64,000 nt of DNA from Rhodobacter ferrooxidans (GTDB lineage: Bacteria; Pseudomonadota; Alphaproteobacteria; Rhodobacterales; Rhodobacteraceae). Under the pieces are notes generated by a model, which worked only from the letters and a program-made list of their open reading frames with translations, did no database searches and had not been told where the DNA came from. Shown here in pieces: positions 34,198-44,613 of this stretch (its first letter is position 1; each line of letters starts with the position of its first letter). A program made the translations under genes and the position numbers. The stretch is taken from contig NZ_ACYY01000016.1 in assembly GCF_000176015.1 (NCBI RefSeq), positions 28,605 through 92,604 of the forward strand, read 5' to 3'.

Positions 34198-34697
34198 GCC
34201 GCGCCTTCGTCAAGGAAGGCGATGGCGGGCTGGAGCCGCTGCCCGACCTGCCGATCAGCCCGCATCCGAACTATGTGACCCCGCGCGGGCTGGCGCTGCT
34301 GCAAACCCGGTTGGCCGAGGCGCAGGCGCGGCTGGCGGCCCTGCGCGCCCGGCCCGAACGGCTGGACAAGCTGCCCGAGGCCGCCGCCGAACGCGATATC
34401 CGCTATCTAGAGGCGCGGCTGCGCTCGGCCATTCCGGTCGATCCCTCCAGCCAGCCCGCGGGCGAGGTGGCCTTTGGCGCGCGGGTCGAGGTGGCGCTGG
34501 CTGATGGCAGCCGCCAAGTCTGGCAGATCACCGGCGAGGACGAGGCGGATGCCACGCAAAACCGCATCGCGCCGCAATCGCCGCTGGCGCGCGCCCTGCT
34601 GGGGGCCGAGGTCGGCGATCTGGTGATCTGGCGCAAGCCCTCGGGGCCGGTGGAACTGGAGGTGCTGGCGATTGCCTATGCTGATCCGCAGGCTTGA
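34194..34697 (+). CDS. GreA/GreB-family transcription elongation factor
   Basis: The protein is 167 residues. An N-terminal coiled-coil hairpin (LALLQTRLAEAQARLAALRA, LEARLRSA), which in Gre factors reaches into the RNA polymerase secondary channel, is followed by the FKBP-like C-terminal domain (FGARVEVALADGSRQVWQIT, NRIAPQSPLARALLGAEVGD). Acidic residues at the hairpin tip (PEAAAERDIRYLEARL) could stimulate transcript cleavage. More like GreB than GreA in length and N-terminus; I leave the symbol open. It overlaps both neighbours in a three-gene operon. Confidence 0.88.
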   Translation: MSRAFVKEGDGGLEPLPDLPISPHPNYVTPRGLALLQTRLAEAQARLAALRARPERLDKLPEAAAERDIRYLEARLRSAIPVDPSSQPAGEVAFGARVEVALADGSRQVWQITGEDEADATQNRIAPQSPLARALLGAEVGDLVIWRKPSGPVELEVLAIAYADPQA

Positions 34698-35169
34698 CCC
34701 AAAGGCCGACCGCAGCGCCGTCGAGACCCTGTTCGCGGCGGCGACTGACTATTACCTGATGGCCGAAGGCAAACCGCCGGGGCCGGAGGTGACGGAGGAT
34801 TTCTTCACCGCCTGCCCGCCCGGCTGCGACCCCGCGGCATCGCACCGGCTTGGGGTATTCGACGGCGATATGCTTGCCGGCGTGGCGGAACTGTCCTTCG
34901 GCTTTCCGGCGCCCGGCGATGCCTATCTGGGGCTGATGATCCTTGCCCCCGCCGCCCGCGGTCACGGTTTCGGCGCCGCCCTGCTGCATCACATCGAGGC
35001 GCTGGCCCGCGCGGCAGGGGCAACACACCTGTTCCTTGGCGTGCTGGAAAAGAACCGCAAAGGCCGCGCTTTCTGGCAGCGCAAGGGCTTTGCCGCCACC
35101 GGTTTCAGCCGGGTGGATGATGCCCACGGGCTGGCCAATGTGCTGCACCGGCTGGTCAAGCCTCTGTAA
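34678..35169 (+). CDS. GNAT-family N-acetyltransferase
   Basis: The protein is 163 residues. The acetyl-CoA binding motif A is ILAPAARGHGFGAALLHHIE near residue 90, followed by HLFLGVLEKNRKGRAFWQRK (motif B). Substrate unknown. Its start lies inside the end of the Gre-type gene (20-base overlap), so it is the last member of the Nudix-gre-GNAT operon. Followed by the 37-bp inverted repeat. Confidence 0.9.
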   Translation: MLIRRLDPKADRSAVETLFAAATDYYLMAEGKPPGPEVTEDFFTACPPGCDPAASHRLGVFDGDMLAGVAELSFGFPAPGDAYLGLMILAPAARGHGFGAALLHHIEALARAAGATHLFLGVLEKNRKGRAFWQRKGFAATGFSRVDDAHGLANVLHRLVKPL

Positions 35170-35182
35170 ACACGTCTTTCCA

Positions 35183-35265
35183 TTCACCTTTGCTCAAATA
35201 TCCCCGCCGGAGGCTCCTGCGGTCGGGCCAGGAGCCTCCGGCGGGGATATTTGGACAAAGGTGAA
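35183..35265. repeat. Long inverted repeat built from two element boxes, copy C
   Basis: Arms at 35183-35219 and 35229-35265 are reverse complements over 37 bases with only two mismatches, enclosing a nine-base loop CGGTCGGGC. Each arm contains TTCACCTTTG, AAATATCC and CCGCCGGAGGCTCC, that is, the conserved box of the dispersed element. It lies between convergent GNAT and groEL. A transcript in either direction would form a very stable hairpin, so it may act as a two-way terminator. Confidence 0.85.
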
Positions 35266-35275
35266 AGCCGCAAAA

Positions 35276-35304
35276 TGAAAAAGGGCGCACCGCAGCACGC
35301 CCTT
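35276..35304 (-). terminator. Terminator of groESL
   Basis: On the minus strand AAGGGCG, a ten-base loop and CGCCCTT are followed by TTTTT and ATTT. It is 26 bases after the groEL stop codon. A typical rho-independent terminator. Confidence 0.8.
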
Positions 35305-35329
35305 TCCCGATAATCGCCGGATCGGCAGA

Positions 35330-36973
<1,644 letters not shown>

Positions 36974-37054
36974 TCAGCTCCAGTTTGTCTTGATTTCGGT
37001 TGTTGGCGACTTCACAGGCGGGCGCTCAGCTTGTAGCGAACGCCCGAAGTGACC

Positions 37055-37342
37055 TCACTCGACAATTGCGATGATTTCGGCATCTTTGATGCAAAGCAGC
37101 TCTTCGCCGCCATACGGAATTTCCGTTCCGCCCCATTTTGCGAAGAGCACGCGGTCTCCGACTTTGACGCTCATCGGCAGGCGGGAGCCAGTCGAATTGA
37201 AACCACCGGGTCCAACAGCGACAACTTCGCCTTCGATGGGTTTTTCCTTGGCGGTATCGGGGATGATCAGCCCGCCCTTGGTTTTTTCTTCGCCTTCGAT
37301 ACGGCGGACCAATACGCGGTCATGCAGCGGTGTGAATGCCAT
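37055..37342 (-). CDS. groES: Co-chaperonin GroES
   Basis: 10-kDa lid of the GroEL chamber, 95 residues ([20 protein letters not shown] start). The mobile loop is [20 protein letters not shown], and the C-terminus [13 protein letters not shown] is typical. First gene of the operon, 35 bases downstream of a CIRCE element. Confidence 0.97.
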   Translation of the reverse strand: MAFTPLHDRVLVRRIEGEEKTKGGLIIPDTAKEKPIEGEVVAVGPGGFNSTGSRLPMSVKVGDRVLFAKWGGTEIPYGGEELLCIKDAEIIAIVE

Positions 37343-37377
37343 CTGTGAACACTCCCTAGGTTCCAGGTTGAATTTGA

Positions 37378-37404
37378 TTGGCACTCACCACAGGCGAGTG
37401 CCAA
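37378..37404 (-). promoter_or_regulatory. CIRCE element (HrcA operator) of groESL
   Basis: TTGGCACTC-N9-GAGTGCCAA, a perfect 9-9-9 dyad that matches the CIRCE consensus TTAGCACTC-N9-GAGTGCTAA at all but one position per arm. It sits just downstream of the -10 box, so HrcA bound there would block transcription until heat shock. The hrcA gene is not in this window. Confidence 0.95.
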
Positions 37405-37411
37405 CGACGGG

Positions 37412-37440
37412 TAGATAGGCACCGATGCGTCGGCTGTCAA
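37412..37440 (-). promoter_or_regulatory. Promoter of groESL
   Basis: Minus-strand TTGACA (37440-37435), 17-base spacer, CCTATCTA with TATCTA at 37417-37412. This fits the alphaproteobacterial RpoH/sigma-70 heat-shock form (CTTGAC, 17-18, CYTATNT). Transcription would start about at the CIRCE edge. Confidence 0.65.
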
Positions 37441-37522
37441 CCGCCAAGCGCGGCGCATTTTTCTTGGTTGCGTCGCAATGCCATGGCAGTTTGCGCCACC
37501 CGCCCCGCCGAAAAGGTTGCCC

Positions 37523-38512
37523 ATGCGTCGTCTGTTTGCCAGTCTCGCCACCGCCCTGCTGCTTGCCAGCCCCGGCCTTGCGCAATGCGTGGGGCAGAAC
37601 CTGCTGACCGGGCTTGATCCGTCGCTGCAGGGGCAGGTGGATGCGGCGCTGGCCAGCCAGCCCCATGCCACCGGCAATTTCTGGCGCGCCACCCGTGGCG
37701 ATCAGGTGCTGCATCTGATCGGCACCTATCATCTGGACGATCCGCGCCACGCTGCCACCATGGACCGGCTGACGCCGCTGATTGCCACCGCCAAAACCGT
37801 GCTGCTGGAGGCCGGGCCGGACGAGGAAAAGGCGCTGAAACAGGCGATGGCGCAGGACCCATCGGTGATGTTCCTGACCGAAGGCCCCAGCCTGATGCAA
37901 CAGTTGCAGCCCGCCGAATGGCAGGCGCTTTCGGGGGCGATGCTGGCGCGGGGCATCCCTTCGTTCATGGCGGCGAAATTGCAGCCCTGGTATGCCTCGA
38001 TGCTGCTGGGGGTGCCGCCCTGTGCGATGTCGCAGATGCAAAACGCCAATGGGCTGGACAAGCGGGTGATGGCCGCCGCCAAAGAGGCAGGTGTGCCGCT
38101 GCGGGCGATGGAACCCTATGACACCGTGCTGGGCCTGTTCGCCGGCCTGACGGAGGACGAAAAGCTGGCGATGATCCGCGCCGCCTTGCCGCTGGAAGCG
38201 CAGGCCGCTGATTATTCGGTGACGCTTGCCGACAGCTATTTCGCCGGTGACAGCCGCCGGATGTGGGAGCTGATGCGGCTGCAAACCCGCACCGCCCCCG
38301 GCTATACGCCCGAACGCGCCGATGCCGAATATGCCAAGATGGAAGAGGTGCTGATGGCCGCCCGAAACCGCGCCTGGCTGCCGGTGATCGAGGATGCCCT
38401 GACCGCTGGCCCCGCCGTCGCCGCCTTTGGCGCGCTGCATCTTTCCGGCCAGGACGGCGTGCTGGCGCTGCTGGAGCGCGCCGGGTTCACGCTGGAACAA
38501 TTGCCGCTGTAG
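37523..38512 (+). CDS. TraB/GumN-family exported protein
   Basis: The protein is 329 residues with signal peptide MRRLFASLATALLLASPGLA. The TraB/GumN (TIKI-like) features are HLIGTYHLDDPRH near residue 65, VLLEAGPDEEKAL and the C-terminal GALHLSGQDGVLALLERAGF. TIKI homologues are metalloproteases using a GxxH motif; here GTYH and GALH are present, consistent with a metal-dependent hydrolase, which is inference. AAAAGG lies six bases before the ATG. Divergent from groES. Confidence 0.87.
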   Translation: MRRLFASLATALLLASPGLAQCVGQNLLTGLDPSLQGQVDAALASQPHATGNFWRATRGDQVLHLIGTYHLDDPRHAATMDRLTPLIATAKTVLLEAGPDEEKALKQAMAQDPSVMFLTEGPSLMQQLQPAEWQALSGAMLARGIPSFMAAKLQPWYASMLLGVPPCAMSQMQNANGLDKRVMAAAKEAGVPLRAMEPYDTVLGLFAGLTEDEKLAMIRAALPLEAQAADYSVTLADSYFAGDSRRMWELMRLQTRTAPGYTPERADAEYAKMEEVLMAARNRAWLPVIEDALTAGPAVAAFGALHLSGQDGVLALLERAGFTLEQLPL

Positions 38513-38620
38513 CCCCGTCGCCGCAATGCAGCATTTTTGGCTTCCGTCCGGCGCGCAGGCGTGACAATCGCTCGCAGCTTGCCTATAAGGCGGCAACTTC
38601 AGCCACCGAACGGACGCCAA

Positions 38621-39538
38621 ATGATCAAGGTTTTCGGCCACAAGGCCCCCGACACCGATGCCACCTTCTCGCCCATCATCTGGGCCTGGTATCTGACCAA
38701 CATCCGCAACACCCCCGCCGAGCCGCGCCTGCTGGGCGAGCCGAACACCGAGGCGGCGTTCCTTTTGAAACACTGGGGTTTCGCCAAACCGGCGCATCTG
38801 GTGGATGTGGATGCCAACGACACCGTGGCGATCCTTGACACCAACAACCCCGCCGAACTGCCCGCGCATATCAACGACGCCAACATCCTGTCGATCATCG
38901 ACCATCACCTGCTGGTCGGTGGCATCAAGACCCGCTCGCCGATCGAGATCACCATCCGGCCGCTGGCCTGCACCGCCACCCTTCTGCACGACCTGATTGG
39001 CGCCGATCTGGCCAAGGCCCCGCGCGAGATCAAGGGTGCGATGCTGTCCTGCATCCTGTCGGACACGCTGCAATTCCGCAGCCCCACCACCACCCCGCAT
39101 GACCGTGCTGTGGCCGAAAAGCTGGCCGCCGAACTGGCCATCGACATCCCGGCCTTCGCCGCCGAGTTGTTTGCCGCCAAGTCCGATGTCTCGGCCTTTT
39201 CGGATGCCGAACTCTTGCGGATGGACAGCAAGGAATACGAGGTTGCGGGCAAGCAGTTGCGGGTTTCGGTGCTGGAAACCACCGCGCCCAAGGTGGTGCT
39301 GGACCGCAAGGCCAGCATGATGGCCAGCATGCCCGGCGTTGCCGCCGAGGATGGCGCCGATCAGGTGCTGCTGTTCGTGGTCGATATCCTGCGCGAAGAA
39401 GCCACGCTCTTGGTGCCGAATGCGCTGGTGAAACAGATGGCCGAAGCCTCGTTCGGCTGCACCGTCACCGGCGATACCGTGGTGCTGCCCGGCATCATGT
39501 CGCGCAAGAAGCAGATCATTCCGGCTCTGAAACTCTGA
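38621..39538 (+). CDS. ppaC: Manganese-dependent inorganic pyrophosphatase
   Basis: Family II DHH-DHHA2 pyrophosphatase of 305 residues, removing PPi made by biosynthetic reactions. IKVFGHKAPDTDATFSPI at the N-terminus carries metal-binding His and Asp residues, LSIIDHHLLVGG near residue 95 is the DHH motif, and the C-terminal substrate motif is MSRKKQIIPAL. Length matches the family. Followed by the HAD gene after 49 bases, possibly co-transcribed. Confidence 0.95.
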   Translation: MIKVFGHKAPDTDATFSPIIWAWYLTNIRNTPAEPRLLGEPNTEAAFLLKHWGFAKPAHLVDVDANDTVAILDTNNPAELPAHINDANILSIIDHHLLVGGIKTRSPIEITIRPLACTATLLHDLIGADLAKAPREIKGAMLSCILSDTLQFRSPTTTPHDRAVAEKLAAELAIDIPAFAAELFAAKSDVSAFSDAELLRMDSKEYEVAGKQLRVSVLETTAPKVVLDRKASMMASMPGVAAEDGADQVLLFVVDILREEATLLVPNALVKQMAEASFGCTVTGDTVVLPGIMSRKKQIIPALKL

Positions 39539-39587
39539 TCCGCGGGCCGGGTGGCCCTGCTGCCCGGCCTGCCACGAAAGGCCCCAA

Positions 39588-40481
39588 ATGACCCAGATCA
39601 TCGCCCGCTTGTCCGAGGTTTCCGGCAAATACCGCGCGGTGTTCTGCGATCTGTGGGGCTGCCTGCACAATGGCCAGACCGCCTTTCCCGAAGCGGTCGC
39701 GGCCTTGCAAGCCTTCCGCCGCACGGGTGGCGCTGTGCTGCTGCTGACCAATGCGCCGCGGCCAAAGCCCAGCGTTGTCAGACAGTTGCAGCAGATCGGC
39801 GTGCCGGATGATTGCTATGACGAGGTGGTATCCTCGGGCGATGCCGCGCAATACGCGCTGATCACCGGGGCGGTGGGCCGCCGCGTTTTTCACATCGGCG
39901 CCGAGAAGGATCTGCCGTTCTTCACCGATTTTGCCGACGATCTGCAGGAAACCCTCGCCGCACAGCCGCCGATCCAGCGGGTGCCGCTGGCCAAGGCCGA
40001 GGGCATCGTCTGCACCGGCCTGTTCGACGACCTGACAGAGACCCCCGAGGACTACCGCGCCACCCTGCTTTACGCCAAGACCCGCGGGCTGAAACTCCTC
40101 TGCGCCAACCCGGATATTGTGGTCGATATGGGCGACAAGCGGCTATTTTGTGCCGGCGCCATCGCCCAGGCCTATGACCAGATCGGCGGCAGCAGCTTTT
40201 ATTTCGGCAAACCGCACCCGCCGATCTACGATCTGGCCCGGCGCAGGCTGGCAATGCTGCGCCCGGAGGTCTCGGACGCTGCAATCCTGTGTATCGGCGA
40301 CGGCATCGGCACCGATGTGCAGGGCGGTATGGCCGAGGGGATGGACACGCTGTTCATCACCGGTGGCCTTGCGGCAGACCAGTTCGGTGCCGATTCTGCC
40401 AACCCTGACAAGGGCTTGCTGGACAAATGGCTGGCGGCGCAGCAGATGGACCCGACCCACGCGATGGGCCACCTGCGCTGA
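39588..40481 (+). CDS. TIGR01459-family HAD-type hydrolase
   Basis: The protein is 297 residues. HAD motif I is shifted to VFCDLWGCLHNG (usual DxD replaced by DLW at the second Asp position), motif II is LLLTNAPRP, motif III is in YFGKPHPPIYDLA and motif IV CIGDGIGTDVQGG. This is the NagD/TIGR01459 subfamily common in Rhizobiales and Rhodobacterales; substrate unknown. The replacement of the second Asp in motif I is typical of the subfamily rather than a defect, as far as I recall. Confidence 0.87.
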   Translation: MTQIIARLSEVSGKYRAVFCDLWGCLHNGQTAFPEAVAALQAFRRTGGAVLLLTNAPRPKPSVVRQLQQIGVPDDCYDEVVSSGDAAQYALITGAVGRRVFHIGAEKDLPFFTDFADDLQETLAAQPPIQRVPLAKAEGIVCTGLFDDLTETPEDYRATLLYAKTRGLKLLCANPDIVVDMGDKRLFCAGAIAQAYDQIGGSSFYFGKPHPPIYDLARRRLAMLRPEVSDAAILCIGDGIGTDVQGGMAEGMDTLFITGGLAADQFGADSANPDKGLLDKWLAAQQMDPTHAMGHLR

Positions 40482-40544
40482 AATCCCGCAATATTATTGC
40501 GCGAAATGCCACATCTGCGGTTATTTATTACCAAATAGATTGCG

Positions 40545-40577
40545 CTGCACCGCAGCATAAGCTATGCTGCAAGGCAA
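40545..40577 (+). promoter_or_regulatory. Candidate PhaR-type site upstream of the MaoC gene
   Basis: CTGCACCGCAG at 40545-40555 fits CTGC-N3-GCAG, the PhaR operator described in Rhodobacter, and a near repeat CTGCAAGGCAA follows at 40567-40577. Upstream, CGCAATATTATTGCG (40487-40501) is a second short dyad. The gene that follows encodes a hydratase of the PhaJ superfamily, making a link to polyhydroxyalkanoate control attractive but unproven. Confidence 0.35.
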
Positions 40578-40599
40578 CATCATTAACGGGATTCGCAGG

Positions 40600-41043
40600 A
40601 TGCTCGACAATATGCCCCGCGGCACGATCTGCATCGAAGACCTTGAGATCGGCATGACCCGCAGCCTGCGGAAGCTGATCACCGACCGCGACATCGAACT
40701 GTTTGCCGAGGTTTCGACCGACCGCAACCCGGTGCATCTGGACGACGATTACGCCCGCGACACCATCTTCGAGGGCCGCATCGCCCATGGCATGCTGACC
40801 GCCGGGCTGATTTCGGCGGTGATCGGTGAACAACTGCCCGGCCATGGCACGGTTTATCTGGGCCAGAGCCTGAAATTCATGGCCCCCGTGCGCCCCGGCG
40901 ATACCGTGCATGCCGAGGTGAAAGTGACCGCCATCGACCACGCCCGTCGCCGGGTGACCCTTGAAACCCACTGCGCAGTCGGTAATACCGTGGTTTTGAA
41001 GGGCGAGGCGCTGGTTCTGGCGCCCAGCCGCAAATTCGACTGA
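40600..41043 (+). CDS. MaoC-family (R)-hydratase-like protein
   Basis: Hot-dog-fold hydratase of 147 residues. The catalytic MaoC/PhaJ segment is DRNPVHLDDDYARDTIFEGR followed by IAHGML, holding the Asp-His pair near residues 42-47. Such enzymes hydrate trans-2-enoyl-CoA to (R)-3-hydroxyacyl-CoA, possibly feeding polyhydroxyalkanoate or CoA pathways. Starts at 40564, 40600 and 40612 are all in frame; 40600 gives the expected N-terminus (MLDNMPRGTICIEDL). Not in an obvious operon; ribF follows after 27 bases. Confidence 0.87.
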   Translation: MLDNMPRGTICIEDLEIGMTRSLRKLITDRDIELFAEVSTDRNPVHLDDDYARDTIFEGRIAHGMLTAGLISAVIGEQLPGHGTVYLGQSLKFMAPVRPGDTVHAEVKVTAIDHARRRVTLETHCAVGNTVVLKGEALVLAPSRKFD

Positions 41044-41070
41044 CGGGCCGGCCCCGTCCACCGGGGTAAG

Positions 41071-41994
41071 ATGCGGATACACCAGCATTGGCAAGGGCTT
41101 GCGCAGGCCGACCGCGGCGCCTCGGTTGCCATGGGCAACTTTGACGGCGTGCACCTGGGCCATCGGTCGGTGATTGATCTGGCGCGTGGTGCAGCACCCT
41201 TGGGCATCGTGACCTTCGAGCCGCATCCGCGCGAGTTTTTTGCCCCCGACGCCCCGGCCTTCCGGCTGATGAACGCCGAGGCCCGTGCCAACCGGCTGGC
41301 CAAATTGGGGGTGCAGCAGCTTTACCAACTGCCGTTCGATGCGGTGATGGCCGCGTTCACACCCGAAGGTTTCGCCCATGACGTGCTGGCGCAGGGACTG
41401 GGGGTCAGCCATGTGGTGGTGGGCCGCGATTTCTGCTTTGGCAAGGGCCGCGCAGGCACTGCCGCCGACCTGCAAGCCCATGGCGACAAACACGGTTTTT
41501 CCGTGACCATCGCCGATCTGATCACGCTGGACGGGGCCGAAGTGTCCTCCTCGGCCATCCGCGCCGCGCTGTCCGAAGGCCGCCCGCGCGACGCCGCTGC
41601 CATGCTGGGCCACTGGCACCGCATCGACGGCGAGGTGATCCACGGCGCCAAACGTGGCCGCGAGCTGGGTTTTCCCACCGCCAACATGTCGGTCAACGGG
41701 TTGCACCTGCCGCGCATCGGCGTCTATGCCGTCAAGGTCGATGTGCTGACAGGGCCGCTGGCGGGCAGCTACAATGGCGCCGCAAGCCTTGGGGTGCGGC
41801 CGATGTTTGGCGAGAACCAGCCGAATCTCGAAACCTATCTGTTCGATTTCGATGGCGATATCTACGGACAGCACCTGTCGGTCGCGTTTGTCGATTACCT
41901 GCGCCCGGAGATGAAGTTCGACGGCCTGCCTGCCCTTATCACCCAGATGACCGCCGATTGCCACCGCGCCCGCGCCATTCTGGCGGATGTCTAG
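41071..41994 (+). CDS. ribF: Bifunctional riboflavin kinase/FAD synthetase
   Basis: Makes FMN and then FAD, 307 residues. The N-terminal FAD synthetase has MGNFDGVHLGHRSVIDLARG near residue 20 and VVGRDFCFGKGRAG. The C-terminal riboflavin kinase has GRELGFPTANM near residue 190 and GVYAVKV, YNGAASLGVRPMFG, ETYLFDFDGDIYG. Overlaps or abuts the YcgN gene, whose upstream ATG lies inside the ribF end. Confidence 0.96.
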   Translation: MRIHQHWQGLAQADRGASVAMGNFDGVHLGHRSVIDLARGAAPLGIVTFEPHPREFFAPDAPAFRLMNAEARANRLAKLGVQQLYQLPFDAVMAAFTPEGFAHDVLAQGLGVSHVVVGRDFCFGKGRAGTAADLQAHGDKHGFSVTIADLITLDGAEVSSSAIRAALSEGRPRDAAAMLGHWHRIDGEVIHGAKRGRELGFPTANMSVNGLHLPRIGVYAVKVDVLTGPLAGSYNGAASLGVRPMFGENQPNLETYLFDFDGDIYGQHLSVAFVDYLRPEMKFDGLPALITQMTADCHRARAILADV

Positions 41995-41998
41995 GTCG

Positions 41999-42454
41999 AT
42001 GACAGACGCCCTGCGCCCCCGGTTCTGGGAAACCGTCCCGCTGACGGAAATGACCCCTGCCGAATGGGAGGCGCTGTGCGATGGCTGCGGCAAGTGCTGC
42101 CTGAACAAGATCGAGTTCGAGGACAACGGCGAGGTGGCCTTCACCCGCGTCGCCTGCCGGTTGCTGGACGGCGACACCTGCCGTTGCACCAATTACGCCA
42201 ACCGCCGCCAGTTCGTGCCGGAATGTGTGCAGATCAGCCCGAAAACCCTGCCGAAAATCGCCTACTGGATGCCGCGGACCTGCGCGTACCGGCTGCTGTT
42301 TCAGGGTAGAAAGCTTTACAAATGGCACCCGTTGGTCTCGGGCGATCCGCAGTCGGTGCATGATGCCGGGGCCTCGGTGCAGGGCTGGACGGTTTCGGAA
42401 ACCGAGGTGCCCGAGGCGGATTGGGAAGATTATATCATCGAGGAGCGGCCCTGA
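41999..42454 (+). CDS. YcgN-family cysteine cluster protein (UPF0260)
   Basis: The protein is 151 residues. Cysteines are arranged as CDGCGKCCLNK near residue 27, CRLLDGDTCRC, CVQ and TCAYR, a pattern suited to binding a metal or iron-sulfur cluster. Related to the CxxCxxCC family. Function unknown. Start at 41999 (MTDALRPRFWE) or 41987. Its stop overlaps the threonine aldolase start (TGATG). Confidence 0.88.
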   Translation: MTDALRPRFWETVPLTEMTPAEWEALCDGCGKCCLNKIEFEDNGEVAFTRVACRLLDGDTCRCTNYANRRQFVPECVQISPKTLPKIAYWMPRTCAYRLLFQGRKLYKWHPLVSGDPQSVHDAGASVQGWTVSETEVPEADWEDYIIEERP

Positions 42455-43497
42455 TGTTCTTTGCCTCTGACAATGCCTCTGCAGTGCCCGCACCGGTGAT
42501 GGCGGCGCTGCTGGCGGCAAATGACGGTTTTGCAATGCCTTACGGCAAGGATTTGCGCATGGACGACCTGCGCGGCCAGATCCGCGCGCTGTTCGAGTCC
42601 CCCGAGGCCGCGGTCTATCTGGTGGCCACCGGCACGGCGGCAAATGCGCTGGCACTGGCCAGCCATTGCCCGCCCTGGGGTGCGGTGTTCTGCCACCGCC
42701 ATGCCCACATTCAGGAAGACGAGTGCGGCGCGCCAGAATTTTTCACCAACGGCGCCAAACTGGCGCTGGTCGAGGGCGCGCATGGCAAGATGACGCCGGA
42801 AACCCTGGCCCCGGTGCTGGAGCGCACGGGGGCGGGCGGCGTGCACGGGGTACAGCGCGGCATGCTGTCGATCACCAATGTGACCGAGGCGGGCACGGTC
42901 TATTTCCCCGCCGAAGTGGCGGCGCTGACCGCCCTGGCCCGCGCCCACGGCCTGCCCTGCCACATGGACGGCGCGCGGTTTGCCAATGCGCTGGTGGCCT
43001 CGGGTGCCAGCCCGGCCGAGATGACCTGGCGCGCCGGGATCGACGTGCTGTCGCTGGGTGGCACCAAGAACGGGCTGCTGGGGGTCGAGGCCGTGGTGAT
43101 CTTTGATCCCGCCCGCGCCTGGGAATTTGAGTTGCGGCGCAAGCGTGGCGGGCATCTGGTCTCGAAAGGCCGCTATCTGGCGGCGCAGATGCAGGCCTAT
43201 CTGGACGGCGGCCTTTGGCTGACACTGGCAGCCCAAGCCAACGCCGCGGCCGCCCGGCTGGCCGCGGGTATTCTGGCACAACCGGGGGCGGCGCTGCTGC
43301 ATCCCGTTGATGCCAATATCATTTTCGCGCAATGGCCCGCCGGTGGCCATGCCGCCCTGCAACAGGCGGGTGCGGTCTATTACCCGATGCCTGCCGCAGA
43401 GGGCATGGAGGCCGCACGGCTGGTCACCTCCTGGTCCACCACAACCGCCGACGTGGACGGCTTTCTGGCGGCCCTTGCGGGCGCTTTGCCGGGCTGA
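42454..43497 (+). CDS. Low-specificity threonine aldolase-family PLP enzyme
   Basis: Beta-eliminating lyase family, 347 residues, cleaving L-threonine or allo-threonine to glycine and acetaldehyde. [20 protein letters not shown] near residue 57, [13 protein letters not shown], the PLP-binding [16 protein letters not shown] with the Schiff-base Lys near residue 200, and [18 protein letters not shown] lies about nine bases before the ATG. Translationally coupled to ycgN. Confidence 0.92.
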   Translation: MFFASDNASAVPAPVMAALLAANDGFAMPYGKDLRMDDLRGQIRALFESPEAAVYLVATGTAANALALASHCPPWGAVFCHRHAHIQEDECGAPEFFTNGAKLALVEGAHGKMTPETLAPVLERTGAGGVHGVQRGMLSITNVTEAGTVYFPAEVAALTALARAHGLPCHMDGARFANALVASGASPAEMTWRAGIDVLSLGGTKNGLLGVEAVVIFDPARAWEFELRRKRGGHLVSKGRYLAAQMQAYLDGGLWLTLAAQANAAAARLAAGILAQPGAALLHPVDANIIFAQWPAGGHAALQQAGAVYYPMPAAEGMEAARLVTSWSTTTADVDGFLAALAGALPG

Positions 43498-43589
43498 ACG
43501 CCGTTTCGGCGGTTTGCAAGACCCCGGCCCGGGTGGTAAGCCGTGGCCAACCCTCGAATCCGTCCCCCGGACCCTGCAAGGAACCCATC

Positions 43590-44609
43590 ATGGCCGCCAT
43601 CACCGAGCCGAAACTGATTTCCGGCAACGCCAACCTGACGCTGGCCAAATCCATCGCCCGGCGGATGTCGATGCATCGGGGGATGTCGGTCAATCTGGTG
43701 GATGCGCGGGTCGAACGCTTCAACGATCAGGAGATTTTCGTCGAGGTTTACGAGAACGTCCGCGGCGAGGACATGTATATCATCCAGCCGACCTCGAACC
43801 CGGCCAACGACAACCTGATGGAGCTTTTGATCATCGCAGACGCGCTGCGCCGGTCTTCGGCCGACCGTATCACGGCGGTGATTCCCTACTTCGGCTATGC
43901 CCGCCAGGACCGCCGCGCCAAGGCCCGCACGCCGATCTCGGCCAAGCTGGTGGCCAACCTGATCACCGAGGCGGGCATCGACCGGGTGCTGACGCTGGAC
44001 CTGCATGCCGCGCAGATTCAGGGGTTTTTCGACATTCCGGTGGACAACCTTTACGCCAGCCCGATCTTCGCGCTGGATATCGAGCATCACTTCAAGGGCG
44101 CCAAGGATGATCTGATGATCGTCTCTCCGGATGTCGGCGGCGTGGCGCGAGCGCGCGAGCTGGCCAAACGGATCGTCGCGCCGCTGGCCATCGTCGACAA
44201 ACGCCGTGAGAAGGCGGGCGAGATTTCGGAAATGACGGTGATCGGCAATGTGGCGGGCAAGAAGTGCATCATGGTCGATGACATGTGCGACACGGCGGGA
44301 ACCCTGAGCAAGGCTGCCGAAGTGCTGATGGAAAGCGGCGCCACCGAGGTGCATGCCTATACCACGCATGGGGTGATGTCGGGTTCGGCGGTGGAGCGGA
44401 TCACCAATTCAGTGATGAAAAGCGTGGTGATCACCGATTCGATCGAGCCGACCGAGGCGGTGAAATCCTGCCCGAAGATCCGCATCGTGCCGACAGCACC
44501 GATCTTTGCCCAGGCCATTCTGAACATCTGGAACGGCACTTCGGTGTCGTCGCTGTTCGAGACCAACACCCTGGTGCCGATCTACGAAGGCATGTATCAG
44601 AACCGCTGA
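43590..44609 (+). CDS. prs: Ribose-phosphate pyrophosphokinase
   Basis: Makes PRPP from ribose 5-phosphate and ATP, 339 residues, the precursor for purines (purEK above), pyrimidines, His and Trp. ATP/Mg binding is in [24 protein letters not shown] text near residue 100 (here [18 protein letters not shown]), and the PRPP loop [16 protein letters not shown] near residue 230. GCAAGGA precedes the ATG. Convergent with the lectin gene, four bases between stops. Confidence 0.96.
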   Translation: MAAITEPKLISGNANLTLAKSIARRMSMHRGMSVNLVDARVERFNDQEIFVEVYENVRGEDMYIIQPTSNPANDNLMELLIIADALRRSSADRITAVIPYFGYARQDRRAKARTPISAKLVANLITEAGIDRVLTLDLHAAQIQGFFDIPVDNLYASPIFALDIEHHFKGAKDDLMIVSPDVGGVARARELAKRIVAPLAIVDKRREKAGEISEMTVIGNVAGKKCIMVDDMCDTAGTLSKAAEVLMESGATEVHAYTTHGVMSGSAVERITNSVMKSVVITDSIEPTEAVKSCPKIRIVPTAPIFAQAILNIWNGTSVSSLFETNTLVPIYEGMYQNR

Positions 44610-44613
44610 GCCG

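Noticed and set aside
37385..39751. 788-codon minus-strand open frame
   Set aside because: Antisense to the TraB/GumN and pyrophosphatase genes, and its start runs into the CIRCE region; no homology seen.
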